The notes: generated by a model from the letters alone, not told the origin. DNA of 64,000 nt from Parasphingorhabdus cellanae (GCF_017498565.1 NZ_CP071794.1:372001-436000); one strand, 5' to 3'; counted from the first letter of the stretch, positions 43,133-54,090 are shown. Program-made: numbers and translations.

Positions 43133-44233
43133 ATGGGTTTCAAATGCGGTATCGTTGGCCTGCCCAACGTCGGTAAATCAACGCTATTCAATGCGCTCAC
43201 CGAAACACAGGCGGCGCAGGCAGCCAATTACCCGTTTTGCACGATTGAACCCAATGTTGGCCAAGTCGCCGTCCCCGATCCACGGCTGGACCAAATTGCC
43301 AAAATCGCGGGCAGTGCGAAGATCATCGAAACACAGCTCGCCTTTGTGGATATTGCGGGTCTTGTCAAAGGGGCGTCTCAAGGCGAAGGTCTCGGCAACC
43401 AATTCCTTGGCAATATCCGCGAAGTCGACGCGATTGTCCATGTTCTGCGTTGTTTTGAAGATGACGATATCCAACATGTCTCCAACAAGGTTGATCCGAT
43501 TTCTGACGCAGAAGTGGTTGAGACCGAGCTGCTGCTGGCCGATCTGGAAAGCCTGGAAAAGCGGGTTCCCGCCTTTGAAAAGAAAGCCACCAGCGGCGAC
43601 AAGGAAGCCAAAATCGCCGCCAGCGTACTGGGCCAGACACTGGAATTGCTACGCGACGGAAAACCAGCGCGACTCACTCAACCCAATGATGATGAAGAGC
43701 AGCGGATTTTCAAACAGTCGCAGCTGCTGACCGCCAAACCCGTGCTCTATGTCTGCAATGTCGACGAAGGCGATGCGGCTAATGGCAATGACCTGAGCGC
43801 CGCCGTTTTTGAAAAGGCCAAGGCCGAAAATGCTGAAGCTGTCATCGTGTCCGCCGCGATCGAATCTGAACTGGTTGGCATGGAAGCAGAAGAGCGCGCC
43901 GAATATCTCGCCGAACTGGGTCTGGAAGAATCCGGCCTCGCTCGCGTCATTCGGGCTGGTTATCAACTGCTCAGCCTGCAAACCTTCTTTACTGCGGGTC
44001 CCAAAGAAGCGCGGGCCTGGACGGTGCATAAAGGCGCCAAGGCTCCGGAAGCGGCTGGCGAAATCCACACCGACTTCGAACGCGGGTTTATTCGCGCAGA
44101 AACAATCGCCTTTGATGACTATGTGTCGCTGGGTGGTGAGAGCGCGGCGCGCGATGCCGGCAAGTTGCGCCAGGAAGGCAAAGACTATGTGGCCCAAGAT
44201 GGCGATATCATGAATTTCAAATTCAATGTCTGA
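43133..44233 (+). CDS. ychF: Redox-regulated ATPase YchF (Obg family)
   Basis: Obg-like P-loop NTPase that hydrolyses ATP and binds ribosomes. The 366-residue product has GIVGLPNVGKSTLFNALT (P-loop from about residue 8), NYPFCTIEPNVG, the Walker B DIAGLVKGASQGEGLGNQFL and a C-terminal TGS domain (KEARAWTVHKGAKAPEAAGEIHTDFERGFIRAE). Start follows GGAG at good spacing. Confidence 0.97.
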   Translation: MGFKCGIVGLPNVGKSTLFNALTETQAAQAANYPFCTIEPNVGQVAVPDPRLDQIAKIAGSAKIIETQLAFVDIAGLVKGASQGEGLGNQFLGNIREVDAIVHVLRCFEDDDIQHVSNKVDPISDAEVVETELLLADLESLEKRVPAFEKKATSGDKEAKIAASVLGQTLELLRDGKPARLTQPNDDEEQRIFKQSQLLTAKPVLYVCNVDEGDAANGNDLSAAVFEKAKAENAEAVIVSAAIESELVGMEAEERAEYLAELGLEESGLARVIRAGYQLLSLQTFFTAGPKEARAWTVHKGAKAPEAAGEIHTDFERGFIRAETIAFDDYVSLGGESAARDAGKLRQEGKDYVAQDGDIMNFKFNV

Positions 44234-44250
44234 CTTGTCATAAAAGCCCG

Positions 44251-44270
44251 TTAGACTGTCTTCAGTCTAA
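44251..44270 (+). promoter_or_regulatory. Hairpin abutting the Shine-Dalgarno of a phosphodiesterase gene
   Basis: Perfect 8-bp inverted repeat TTAGACTG-TCTT-CAGTCTAA, followed directly by GGGG, the ribosome binding site of the next gene (ATG 44281). It could be an operator, an mRNA-stabilising hairpin or a translation control element. Confidence 0.5.
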
Positions 44271-44280
44271 GGGGAAAGTG

Positions 44281-45522
44281 ATGATTCGTATTCTATTACA
44301 GGCCATTGCGGCTTGTGCTTTGTTGGCTGGATGTGCGGCTTCGCAAACCGCAGTAGTCGCTAGCGATGGTGCCGTGCCTGCTCAGAACGCTCGCGAACCG
44401 GTTACCCTATTGATTTCCATTGATGGGTTCCGCCCCGATTATCTGGATCGCGGGATAACACCTCATCTCAGCGCGCTGGCTACATCGGGTGTCGTTGCCG
44501 ACATGCGATCCAGTTTTCCGACCAAGACTTTCCCCAATCATTGGACTCTGGTCACCGGCAAAAGACCGGATAATCACGGTATCGTCGGCAACAGCATGGA
44601 AGATGTGGCCCGGCCCGGTGAGAAATTCACAATGGCCAACAAGGATCCGTTCTGGTGGAATCAGGCAGAACCGATCTGGATAACGGCTGAGAAACAAGGC
44701 GTGCGGACAGCAACGATGTTCTGGCCCGGATCAGAGGTCGAGCTGGATGGGACGCGGCCCAGCGACTGGTGGCCTTTTTCACAGGCTCTCTCTAACGACC
44801 GGCGCGTCAATGCCGTGGTCGACTGGATGCGGCGCCCGGCAGCGACGCGACCGCAACTGGTCACGCTTTATTTTGATTCGGTGGATACGGCCGGGCATTT
44901 TTTTGGACCGGCACCAAGCGAAAAACTCCATGCTGCGATCAGCGCTGTCGACAAGAATATCGGAACCTTGATCGAGCAGTTCGCCGCCTTGGACCAACCG
45001 GTGAATTTCGTCATCACATCGGATCACGGCATGGCTGAAACCCATCCTGACCGGGTCATATATCTCGACACTATCCTGCCGCGTGATCAATATCGTCTGG
45101 TAGTGGATGGCAACTATGCAGGTATCGAACCTCTCGCTGATGATATGACCACTATCAGCTCCGCCTTCCTGAAACCGCATGAGAATATGGAATGCTGGAA
45201 AAGAGAAGATATTCCAGCCCGTTTTCAATATGGCAAGAACCCCCGCGTCCCCTCCATAATATGCCTGCCGACCACGGGCTGGGTTGTTTATCAGGACAAG
45301 CCTGAGTGGATGACGGGAATTGGTGGTGGCCATGGCTATGATCATCTCCATCCAGACATGATCGCGTTTTTCCTCGCCAGCGGCCCCGGTTTCGTCGGCG
45401 ATATAAAGATCGAGACGTTCGACAATGTCGACATCTATTCGCTGCTCGCGCATCTGATCGGCGTTAAACCGAACCAGAGCGATGGCGATCTTTCATCATT
45501 TGAACAGGCGCTGAAACCCTGA
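44281..45522 (+). CDS. NPP-type phosphodiesterase/phosphatase lipoprotein
   Basis: Alkaline-phosphatase-superfamily ectonucleotide pyrophosphatase-like protein, 413 residues. Signal peptide with lipobox LLAGCAAS. Motifs: LISIDGFRPDYLDRGITPHL (first metal Asp), SSFPTKTFPNHWTLVTG (Thr nucleophile), YFDSVDTAGHFFGP (metal Asp/His), ITSDHGMAE (Asp-His) and GGGHGYDHLHPDM (last His). These are the six metal ligands of NPP enzymes. It should act in the periplasm on nucleotides or phosphodiesters. ATG 44281 is chosen over GTG 44278 for its spacing from GGGG. Confidence 0.88.
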   Translation: MIRILLQAIAACALLAGCAASQTAVVASDGAVPAQNAREPVTLLISIDGFRPDYLDRGITPHLSALATSGVVADMRSSFPTKTFPNHWTLVTGKRPDNHGIVGNSMEDVARPGEKFTMANKDPFWWNQAEPIWITAEKQGVRTATMFWPGSEVELDGTRPSDWWPFSQALSNDRRVNAVVDWMRRPAATRPQLVTLYFDSVDTAGHFFGPAPSEKLHAAISAVDKNIGTLIEQFAALDQPVNFVITSDHGMAETHPDRVIYLDTILPRDQYRLVVDGNYAGIEPLADDMTTISSAFLKPHENMECWKREDIPARFQYGKNPRVPSIICLPTTGWVVYQDKPEWMTGIGGGHGYDHLHPDMIAFFLASGPGFVGDIKIETFDNVDIYSLLAHLIGVKPNQSDGDLSSFEQALKP

Positions 45523-45563
45523 AACTTTGCCATAGAAACATGGTGTCATAAGAAAGAATAGCC

Positions 45564-46010
45564 ATGCTCTATTACGAAGATATCCAGATCGACGTCGTCC
45601 AGAAATACGGATCATACGAAGTTACCAAGGACGAGGTAATCGAATTCGCCTCCAAATATGATCCGCAGCCTTTTCATCTTGATGAAGAAGCGGCTGCCAA
45701 GACCCATTTCGGCCGCCTGTCCGCCAGTGGTTGGCACAGCGCGGCCATGATGATGCGGATGATGGTTGACCAGATGAATGCCAATAAGCAAGCGGGATTG
45801 GGCTCACCGGGTGTTGAAAATCTGCGATGGCTAAAGCCCGTCTATCCCGGCGACACGCTGCGCTGCGAGCATGTCACGCTGGAAAAGCGCCGTTCTGAAA
45901 GTCGGCCGGAAATGGGGATCATGAAGGGCAAGATCACCGTGCTTAATCAGCATGACGAGAAAGTCATGACAATGGAGAGCACTGGGCTGATCGAGGTCCG
46001 CGGCGACTAG
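45564..46010 (+). CDS. MaoC-family (R)-hydratase
   Basis: 148-residue hot-dog protein. The hydratase-2 motif FASKYDPQPFHLDEEAAAKTHFG has the catalytic Asp and His, followed by RLSASGWHSAAMMMRMM. It probably hydrates an enoyl-CoA; related small MaoC proteins are common in lipid catabolism. The last 4 bases of the gene overlap the 3' end of the convergent lipoprotein gene. Confidence 0.85.
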   Translation: MLYYEDIQIDVVQKYGSYEVTKDEVIEFASKYDPQPFHLDEEAAAKTHFGRLSASGWHSAAMMMRMMVDQMNANKQAGLGSPGVENLRWLKPVYPGDTLRCEHVTLEKRRSESRPEMGIMKGKITVLNQHDEKVMTMESTGLIEVRGD

Positions 46011-46516
46011 GTTGGAACGCCACTGGCGTCACATTCATAATGGCCTTCGTATAAATTAGAGCCACTGCCATCCTGATCTATTTTCAAAACTGCGGGCCAG
46101 AAATACGAATTCTTTTGACGGTGCCGGGACTTTTTGCCGCGCTGTTCGATGGTCACCCATACCGTATTGCTGACGAATGATCCGCCGTCCAAAATTCCAC
46201 CTGAGCTTGCTGGCCTATGTTCCAATGGGATAAACTCATCCCCGATTTTGATTTGACCTCGCGCATCACCATCGGGGTGTTCCCAAGCAATAAACATTAA
46301 TAGCGGATCGCCAGAGCTTTGGTCCATTAGAATGCAGGATTTGGGGAAATCGACAATTCTATCCAGTTCTGTCAACGCCATAGACGTCAGCATGGGGCGA
46401 CTGACTCCATCGCCGATACCTCCGTCAGGTTCCACCGGCATATTAGGGCCCCCATTTTCAACCGGGGCGCAAGCCGCAGTTAAAGCTACCAAAGCGGACA
46501 GGGCGATAAATCTCAT
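46007..46516 (-). CDS. Hypothetical lipoprotein downstream of mutL
   Basis: 169-residue predicted lipoprotein (lipobox LTAACAPV). The mature part has two more Cys (KSCILM, YECDAS), which may form a disulfide, and no recognised domain. Its ATG overlaps the mutL stop (TGATG), so it is co-translated with mutL, an unexpected pairing of an envelope protein with DNA repair. Its own stop shares the CTAG palindrome with the MaoC gene stop. Confidence 0.7.
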   Translation of the reverse strand: MRFIALSALVALTAACAPVENGGPNMPVEPDGGIGDGVSRPMLTSMALTELDRIVDFPKSCILMDQSSGDPLLMFIAWEHPDGDARGQIKIGDEFIPLEHRPASSGGILDGGSFVSNTVWVTIEQRGKKSRHRQKNSYFWPAVLKIDQDGSGSNLYEGHYECDASGVPT

Positions 46517-48327
46517 CACTTTCTCCCAAAGAGTTTCTCAATATCCCCGTGCGCCAATTTTACCCAAGTCGGTCGACCATGATTGCATTGCCCTGAATGC
46601 GGGGTCACTTCCATTTCACGCAGTAATGCATTCATTTCCGCAACATTGAGCACGCGCCCTGCCCGCACAGACCCGTGACAGGCCATGGTCGAGGCGACGT
46701 GATCTATGCGTTCTTTCAAGGACAAAGCCTCATCATAAGCACCGAGTTCGTCAGCCAGGTCGGTAATCAGGCCTTTAACATCGCCAGAACCCAGCATCGC
46801 CGGCGTAGCGCGCACGAGCATGGCCGATGGACCGAAACGCTCCAGCTCCAGACCAAATTCGGAAAGCTCCGCCATGCGCGCCTCCAAACGGTCACAGGCA
46901 TTTTCATCCAGTTCGACGACCTCCGCCATGAGCAATGCCTGAGAGGCTACGGTCCCACCTTCCACAGCCTTACGCATCCGTTCCAGCACCAAGCGCTCAT
47001 GGGCCGCGTGCTGGTCGACAATGACCAGCCCGTCTTCCGCTTCCGCCACGATATAGGTTTTTGCCACTTGCCCGCGTGCGATACCAAGCGGGTGGCTGAC
47101 CGCCTGCGGCACCGGTTCCGCCGCCTCTTCAGCACGGCCCATTAGGGGAGCGATCTCATCGGGGTTCAGCGCCGTGAAAGCGTTACCAGTATCCTGCACC
47201 GCGGATGGATAGGGCTGCGACTGGACCGTCGCCCTGCCCCCAATCGGCCCCTGCGACGTAAAAATATTAGCTTGCGGATCGGGTGCGTGCGGTTCTGTCT
47301 GCCAGTTGGCTAGCGCGGATTCTGCTGGGCGCTGGACCGCACGAAAACCGCCCTCGTCCAGAGCGCGCCGCAAACCACTGACGATCATACCGCGGATCAT
47401 TGCGGGCTCGCGGAAGCGAACTTCGGTTTTGGCCGGATGCACGTTCACGTCCACAAGCTCCGGCGGCATGTCGATAAATAGAGCCACAATAGGATGACGA
47501 TCCCGCGCTAGCATTTCCGCATAAGCACCGCGCACCGCGCCAACCAACAGCCGGTCCTTGACAGGTCTGCCGTTGACGAACAGAAACTGATGATCAGCAA
47601 CCCCGCGATTGTAAGTCGGCAAGCCGGCCACGCCAGACAGCCGGACCTCGTCTCGCACCAGATCCACGGCCACGCTATTGGCGCGCAATTCCTTGTTAGT
47701 GAGCGCGGCGACACGATCCGGACCGCTTTCACCGGCCTGCACCGCGATCGCCTTGCGATTTTCGTGGGTGAGCGTGAATCCAATATCAGGCCGCGCCATG
47801 GCAAGCCTGCGGACTACATCAACGCAGGCCGCATATTCACTGCGCGGGGTACGGAGGAATTTACGACGCGCCGGTACTTTGGCGAATAATTGTTCCACAC
47901 GTACTTTAGTCCCAGGTGGGATGGCGGCAGGGCCATCATTTTCGATCTCGCCGTGATTGACGATCCGCGTCCAGCCATCTTCACCTTCGACCCGGCTCTC
48001 AATAGTCAATCGCGCAACGCTCGCTATCGAAGGCAACGCTTCGCCGCGAAAACCCAATGTAGAGACCATTTCAATCGCTTCATCCGGTAGCTTCGATGTC
48101 GCGTGCCGCTCCAGCGCCAAGGCGATGTCGTCACGGGTCATGCCGCATCCATTATCGCTGACTTCGATGAGGTCGAGACCGCCTTTTTCGAGGCGGATAT
48201 TGATCTGGCTGGAACCGGCATCAATTGCGTTTTCAACCAGCTCTTTGAGTGCGCTCGCCGGGCGTTCGACCACTTCACCGGCAGCGATGCGATTGATCAG
48301 GCTATTTGGGAGTCTTCTTATTGACAT
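46516..48327 (-). CDS. mutL: DNA mismatch repair protein MutL
   Basis: GHKL-ATPase matchmaker of mismatch repair. The 603-residue product has the ATPase motifs ELVENAIDAGSSQI, DNGCGMTRDD, RGEALPSIASVA and the N-terminal AAGEVVERPASALKE. The C-terminal dimerisation domain ends MACHGSVRAGRVLNVAEMNALL...CNHGRPTWV. ACHGSVRAG and CNHGRPT resemble zinc-site motifs of MutL proteins with endonuclease function, but the DQHAAHERL segment is the common non-nuclease form, so nuclease activity is unclear. MSIRRLPNSLINRIAAGEV marks ATG 48327 as the start; the frame is open to 48354. Confidence 0.95.
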   Translation of the reverse strand: MSIRRLPNSLINRIAAGEVVERPASALKELVENAIDAGSSQINIRLEKGGLDLIEVSDNGCGMTRDDIALALERHATSKLPDEAIEMVSTLGFRGEALPSIASVARLTIESRVEGEDGWTRIVNHGEIENDGPAAIPPGTKVRVEQLFAKVPARRKFLRTPRSEYAACVDVVRRLAMARPDIGFTLTHENRKAIAVQAGESGPDRVAALTNKELRANSVAVDLVRDEVRLSGVAGLPTYNRGVADHQFLFVNGRPVKDRLLVGAVRGAYAEMLARDRHPIVALFIDMPPELVDVNVHPAKTEVRFREPAMIRGMIVSGLRRALDEGGFRAVQRPAESALANWQTEPHAPDPQANIFTSQGPIGGRATVQSQPYPSAVQDTGNAFTALNPDEIAPLMGRAEEAAEPVPQAVSHPLGIARGQVAKTYIVAEAEDGLVIVDQHAAHERLVLERMRKAVEGGTVASQALLMAEVVELDENACDRLEARMAELSEFGLELERFGPSAMLVRATPAMLGSGDVKGLITDLADELGAYDEALSLKERIDHVASTMACHGSVRAGRVLNVAEMNALLREMEVTPHSGQCNHGRPTWVKLAHGDIEKLFGRK

Positions 48328-48484
48328 ATCGGCTTTCCTAGCCCAAGCGATCATGCCAAGCGACCCTTGATTGTCACTTAGTTTTCAGGGGTGTTTTGCT
48401 GGACGATCCGAATGCTTAGCTTCATCCCCCGTTCAGCCAAAATCTCGCTATGGTTTTAGGGAACAGCTTTCGCTGCAAATATAA

Positions 48485-49540
<1,056 letters not shown>

Positions 49541-49583
49541 GGGAACAGATACTGGCATGAAGAAAGTGGAAGGATAAGCAGTA

Positions 49584-50492
49584 ATGGCGCCGCCAAATAA
49601 CCGGCGCCCAGGATTTTCCAAGCGGGCGCAATATAGTATATTCGCTAGCTATTTACTGGGCATATTGGGAGCTGTCGTCGGGTTCCTCTTGCTGCTGATT
49701 TCCATCTTTGATCCACAAGGCTTTGCGGTTCTTCGTACGATCGGATCCGAGGCAACCGCTCCAGTCAGTAAAACGCTTTCGGAAGTGGGCGGTGCCACCG
49801 GCAGTGCTGGTGAGAATATTTCTGCCTATTTCAACGCCGCATCAAAAAATGCCGCCATGAGGCGTGAGCTGGAGAGCAACCGCATTGAGATATTGGAGGC
49901 CCGGGCATTAAAACAGGAGAACGAGCGGCTGAAACGGCTGCTCGATCTGGAAAAAGAAGTGCCAGATGCCATTGGCATGGCGCGTCTCATCAGTTCCACT
50001 TCCTCTAGTTCGCGACGGATGGCTACACTTGGTCTAGGGACAACAGATGGTATATTAATCGGACAACCGGTCCGGGCTCCGGAAGGTCTGGTGGGCCGTG
50101 TTCTTGAGGCAGGCCCGACAACCGCGCGAATATTGCTTGTGTCTGACAGCCAGAATGTCATGCCGGTGAAGAGGGCCAGCGACGAATTGCCGGCTTTTGC
50201 TACGGGGCGTGGTGATGGTACCGTGGACATACGTCCGATCAATTTGGGAACCAATCCCTTCAAGGGCGGTGATTTGCTGATCACATCAGGCAGCGGCGGA
50301 CTATATGCCCCCGGTATTCCGGTTGCCGTCGTCATTCGGCAAACCGATACCGGCGCCATTGCCCGAATATTGGCTAATTCTGCAAAAGTTAGCCATGTCA
50401 TCGTACAACCCATGTTTCAGGCAGAAACAGTGGCGGCAATTAAGCAGGAAAACATAGACGAGGCTGAAACCGCTGCCGAAGGCGGAGAATAA
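49584..50492 (+). CDS. mreC: Rod shape-determining protein MreC
   Basis: Bitopic scaffold of the elongasome. The 302-residue protein has one membrane segment (about residues 15-38), a periplasmic coiled coil (about 85-120, ELESNRIEILEARALKQENERLKRLL) and the MreC beta domain (GVLVGRV-like GLVGRVLEAGPTTARILLVSD, then GGDLLITSGSGGLYAPGIPV). A ~30-residue acidic tail follows. Its TAA overlaps the mreD ATG. Confidence 0.95.
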   Translation: MAPPNNRRPGFSKRAQYSIFASYLLGILGAVVGFLLLLISIFDPQGFAVLRTIGSEATAPVSKTLSEVGGATGSAGENISAYFNAASKNAAMRRELESNRIEILEARALKQENERLKRLLDLEKEVPDAIGMARLISSTSSSSRRMATLGLGTTDGILIGQPVRAPEGLVGRVLEAGPTTARILLVSDSQNVMPVKRASDELPAFATGRGDGTVDIRPINLGTNPFKGGDLLITSGSGGLYAPGIPVAVVIRQTDTGAIARILANSAKVSHVIVQPMFQAETVAAIKQENIDEAETAAEGGE

Positions 50493-51007
50493 TGGCGAAA
50501 TCCTATCGTTCTCGCATCAATCGGCAACCCTCGCAATTTCGCATCAAATTCATTCCATCTATCACGGTTATCGTCGGTTCTATGATCACGACACTTCCGC
50601 TTATCACGGACTATCCGATATTGCCGCCGATGGGCCTTTTGATCTTGTTGTCATGGCGGCTCATCCGTCCGGGCTATTGGCCGGTATGGGCTGGTTTCCC
50701 CTTAGGCCTGGTGGACGATATTTTCAGCGGCCAACCTTTTGGCAGCGCAGCATTTTTATGGTCATTGGTATTCATTGCACTGGAAACGCTGGATCGCCGC
50801 GGCGTTGGCAGGGATTATTGGCAGGACTGGCTTATTGCCTCCCTTTCAATTATTTTTGTGCTAATATGCGGTATGCTGATTATCGACTTTCAAAGCAATT
50901 TACTCCGGCTCGAAATATTAGTGCCTCAGATATTGCTTTCGATCCTGTTATATCCTTTCGTGACGCGCTTCATTGGAGCGATTGATAACTGGCGGGTCGC
51001 AAGATGA
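50492..51007 (+). CDS. mreD: Rod shape-determining protein MreD
   Basis: Integral membrane partner of MreC, 171 residues with about five membrane segments (ITVIVGSMITTLPLI, ILPPMGLLILLSWRL, FPLGLVDDIFSGQPFG, WLIASLSIIFVLICGMLII, LEILVPQILLSILLYPFV). GLVDDIFSGQPFGSAAFLW is the MreD signature. It overlaps mreC (TAATG) and mrdA (ATGA), so translation is coupled. Confidence 0.93.
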   Translation: MAKSYRSRINRQPSQFRIKFIPSITVIVGSMITTLPLITDYPILPPMGLLILLSWRLIRPGYWPVWAGFPLGLVDDIFSGQPFGSAAFLWSLVFIALETLDRRGVGRDYWQDWLIASLSIIFVLICGMLIIDFQSNLLRLEILVPQILLSILLYPFVTRFIGAIDNWRVAR

Positions 51008-52974
51008 GCATCGCAGGCGGAAAAACCATTAGTGGAGCGGTACAGGCCCTTACTTTTTCACGGCGCGCGACTGTCATAGGCGGGTTGCAGGCCGGTATTG
51101 GGGTTCTGCTCGCCGGGCGGATGGCTTATATCTCGGTCGCAGAGAATGAACGCTACCAGCTTTTGTCGGAAAGCAATCGGGTTAACCTGACACTCGTGCC
51201 ACCACGACGCGGCTGGCTGATTGATCGCAATGGCAAGCCGATTGCCAATAATAAAACCGATTTCAGGGTCGATCTCATTCCCGATCGGATGCGCGACAAA
51301 AAGAAAACGGTGGCAACACTCGCGCAGCTTTTGACGCTCGACCAGGAAGAAATCGACCGCATCAACAAGGAACTGGAACAAGCCAGCAGCTTTCAACCGG
51401 TCCAAGTCGCCACAGGTCTGGATTGGGAAAAATTTGCCGCCGTTAGTGTCCGTTTACCCGATCTACCCGGTGTTTCACCACGACAGGGTTTTTCCCGCTT
51501 TTACCCCACAGGCGCAGCGGTCGGACATCTGGTCGGTTATGTCGGCATCGCCTCTGCCGAGGATTATAAGGAAAATCCGGACCCTATTTTGGTCACGCCC
51601 GGATATAAAATTGGCAAAGACGGCCTCGAAAAAACATTTGAAGATCTTCTGCAAGGCAAACCGGGGGCAAAGCGGGTAGAAGTCACCGCGCGCGGCAAGA
51701 TCGTGCGAGAGCTTGATAGTCGGCCAGACACGCCGGGCAAAGCCCTGCAAATGACCCTGGATATTGATTTACAGGAATATGCAGCACGCCGCCTTGGGCC
51801 AGAGTCAGGCTCTGTGGTTGTGATGGATTGTCAGACCGGCGATATCCTCACGATGACCTCAATGCCTTCCTTTGATCCCAACAGCTTTTCCGATGGGATC
51901 GGACAAACCGAATATGGCATGTTGCGTGACGACGATCATGTGCCGCTGCGTGACAAGTCCCTGAAAGGCCTGTTCCCGCCGGGTTCGACAATTAAACCGA
52001 TGGTGTCGCTTGCCTTGCTGCGGGGCGGCATTGATCCCGAAGAAAGCGTCAGCTGCCCCGGCGGATTGCGGGTCGGGAATCGCTTCTTCAATTGCCACAG
52101 CACCCATGGCAGCGTGAATATGAAAAAGGCCAATGCCCAAAGCTGCGATACCTATTTCTACAAAATGGCATTGCGCGTCGGTTATGACGCGATTGCGCTG
52201 ATGGCGCGGGAACTCGGATTGGGCGCAAAATATGATCTGCCGGTTGCCTCGCAAAGCTATGGCACAGTGCCAGATACACAATGGATCAAGAAGCGTCATA
52301 ATCGGGAATGGGCCAATTTTGATACAGTGAATAGCGCCATTGGACAGGGTTATTTTCTTTCCAATCCCTTGCAGCTTTGCGTGATGATGGCCCGCATGGC
52401 CTCTGGAAGAAAGTTGGAAGCCAAGCTGCTATTCGAACAAGACCGGCCCGCCGTACCACCACTGGATATTTCTCCCGAACATCTGTCCTTTGTACGCGAA
52501 GCCATGAGTGAAGTGGTGAACGGCGCCGGCACGGCACGGCGCGCAAGACTACCGCTCGATGATATCAAGCTCGGCGGTAAAACCGGCACCGCCCAGGTCG
52601 TCAGCCTGAAATATGGCCGTGGAGGCCGCGATGTACCTTGGAAATTCCGCGATCATGGGCTGTTTGTATGCTTCGCACCCGTTGAAAACCCGCGCTATGC
52701 TGCGTCTGTTGTAATTCAGCATGGGGGTGGCTCTTCATCCGCTTATCCAGTAGCGCGTGACGTCATGACTTTTCTATATGATCGCGAACAGGCGATGGAG
52801 AAGTTGCTGGCAATGGAAGAAAGCTGGGGCGGAACCATCTCCGAACGCATGGACCGCCAGCTCGCTGCATATCGCGCGCAAAAGGAACTGGAAAAGGCAA
52901 TAGCCAAAGGGCGCGTTCCCTCTCCTCAAACCGAGGCAAATGGCGAGGTTTCTGCTGCCGAAGTGGGGCAATAG
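51004..52974 (+). CDS. mrdA: Penicillin-binding protein 2
   Basis: Elongation-specific transpeptidase that cross-links peptidoglycan with RodA. The 656-residue protein has an N-terminal membrane anchor (about 20-45), the pedestal domain (RGWLIDRNGKPIANN) and the transpeptidase with Ser328 in PPGSTIKPMVS, the SCD motif in AQSCDTYFYKM and KTGT in LGGKTGTAQVVSL. A basic/helical cytoplasmic-style tail after about 610 is unusual only in length. Start overlaps the mreD stop. Confidence 0.96.
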   Translation: MSIAGGKTISGAVQALTFSRRATVIGGLQAGIGVLLAGRMAYISVAENERYQLLSESNRVNLTLVPPRRGWLIDRNGKPIANNKTDFRVDLIPDRMRDKKKTVATLAQLLTLDQEEIDRINKELEQASSFQPVQVATGLDWEKFAAVSVRLPDLPGVSPRQGFSRFYPTGAAVGHLVGYVGIASAEDYKENPDPILVTPGYKIGKDGLEKTFEDLLQGKPGAKRVEVTARGKIVRELDSRPDTPGKALQMTLDIDLQEYAARRLGPESGSVVVMDCQTGDILTMTSMPSFDPNSFSDGIGQTEYGMLRDDDHVPLRDKSLKGLFPPGSTIKPMVSLALLRGGIDPEESVSCPGGLRVGNRFFNCHSTHGSVNMKKANAQSCDTYFYKMALRVGYDAIALMARELGLGAKYDLPVASQSYGTVPDTQWIKKRHNREWANFDTVNSAIGQGYFLSNPLQLCVMMARMASGRKLEAKLLFEQDRPAVPPLDISPEHLSFVREAMSEVVNGAGTARRARLPLDDIKLGGKTGTAQVVSLKYGRGGRDVPWKFRDHGLFVCFAPVENPRYAASVVIQHGGGSSSAYPVARDVMTFLYDREQAMEKLLAMEESWGGTISERMDRQLAAYRAQKELEKAIAKGRVPSPQTEANGEVSAAEVGQ

Positions 52975-52977
52975 GCA

Positions 52978-54090
52978 TTGAACGATTTTATTCCAGCGCC
53001 GATTGCGCAACTTCCATGGAAAACAATTTTGCTGCTGTTAGTCATGGCAAGCTTTGGATTTATCGTGCTGTATTCTGCGGCCGGGGGAAGCGTTACGCCC
53101 TGGGCGGGTCTGCACATGGTTCGGTTTCTGGTTTTTCTCGGCATGGCCGTTGTCTTTTCCCGGCTGAAAGAAAATTTTTGGAAAACCATTGCTTTTCCCG
53201 TCTACATCGTGGTGGTCATCATGCTTCTAGGCGTGGAGCTAATGGGAGCGGTTCGCGGGGGTAGCCAGAGATGGCTGAGCCTTGGTTTCATCCGCGTGCA
53301 ACCGTCCGAACTCATGAAGCCTGCAATCATATTGGCCGTAGCGCGTTTCTATGACCTGCTGCCCGCTGGTCAGATCAGGACCTGGGGCGCAGTATGGCCG
53401 CTGCTTGTGCTGCTCGCTTTTCCTTGTGCGTTGATTTTGTTGCAGCCGGATCTCGGAACAACAATCACCGTATTGGCTGGTGCTATGACAGTCGCCTTCC
53501 TAGCCGGTCTTCCGATGCGACTTTTTGTCGGCGGCGCGGCCGCTGTGGCAGTCATTGCCCCTCTTGCCTTTTTCTTTGGGCTTGAGGAATATCAGCAGCG
53601 CCGGGTTACGACATTTCTCAACCCCGAAAATGATCCTCTGGGTGCGGGATATCATATCAGTCAATCCAAGATCGCGATCGGGTCTGGTGGGATATTTGGT
53701 AAGGGTTTCCTGAACGGCACGCAAAGCCATCTCGATTATCTGCCCGAAGGTCACACAGATTTTGTATTCGCTACAATGGCGGAGGAATGGGGGCTGATGG
53801 GCGGTGTGGCAGTCTTGTTCGGGTTTTTCCTGCTATTCCGTTGGGGGCTAGGCGTAGCGATGAAAGCCAAAACACGTTTTTCACAGCTCGTGGCGGCTGG
53901 TCTTTCGACTACGATATTCTTTTATGTCGCGATAAACCTTATGATGGTCATGGGCCTTGCCCCAGTGGTCGGCATCCCCCTACCCTTTTTAAGCCATGGT
54001 GGATCATCGATGATGACAATCATGATCTGTATCGGTATTTTAATGGCGATAGACCGCCACCCAGGCCGCCGCAGCGGAACATTCGGATAA
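52978..54090 (+). CDS. rodA: Rod shape-determining glycosyltransferase RodA
   Basis: SEDS-family peptidoglycan polymerase with about ten membrane segments, 370 residues. Signatures: GSQRWLSLGFIRVQPSELMKPAII, LLQPDLGTTITVLAG, GSGGIFGKGFLNGTQSHLDYLPEGHTDFVFA (catalytic Asp loop) and GLAPVVGIPLPFLSHGGSSMM. A TTG start 3 bases after the mrdA stop is used; no ATG is near. Last gene of the elongasome operon. Confidence 0.95.
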   Translation: MNDFIPAPIAQLPWKTILLLLVMASFGFIVLYSAAGGSVTPWAGLHMVRFLVFLGMAVVFSRLKENFWKTIAFPVYIVVVIMLLGVELMGAVRGGSQRWLSLGFIRVQPSELMKPAIILAVARFYDLLPAGQIRTWGAVWPLLVLLAFPCALILLQPDLGTTITVLAGAMTVAFLAGLPMRLFVGGAAAVAVIAPLAFFFGLEEYQQRRVTTFLNPENDPLGAGYHISQSKIAIGSGGIFGKGFLNGTQSHLDYLPEGHTDFVFATMAEEWGLMGGVAVLFGFFLLFRWGLGVAMKAKTRFSQLVAAGLSTTIFFYVAINLMMVMGLAPVVGIPLPFLSHGGSSMMTIMICIGILMAIDRHPGRRSGTFG

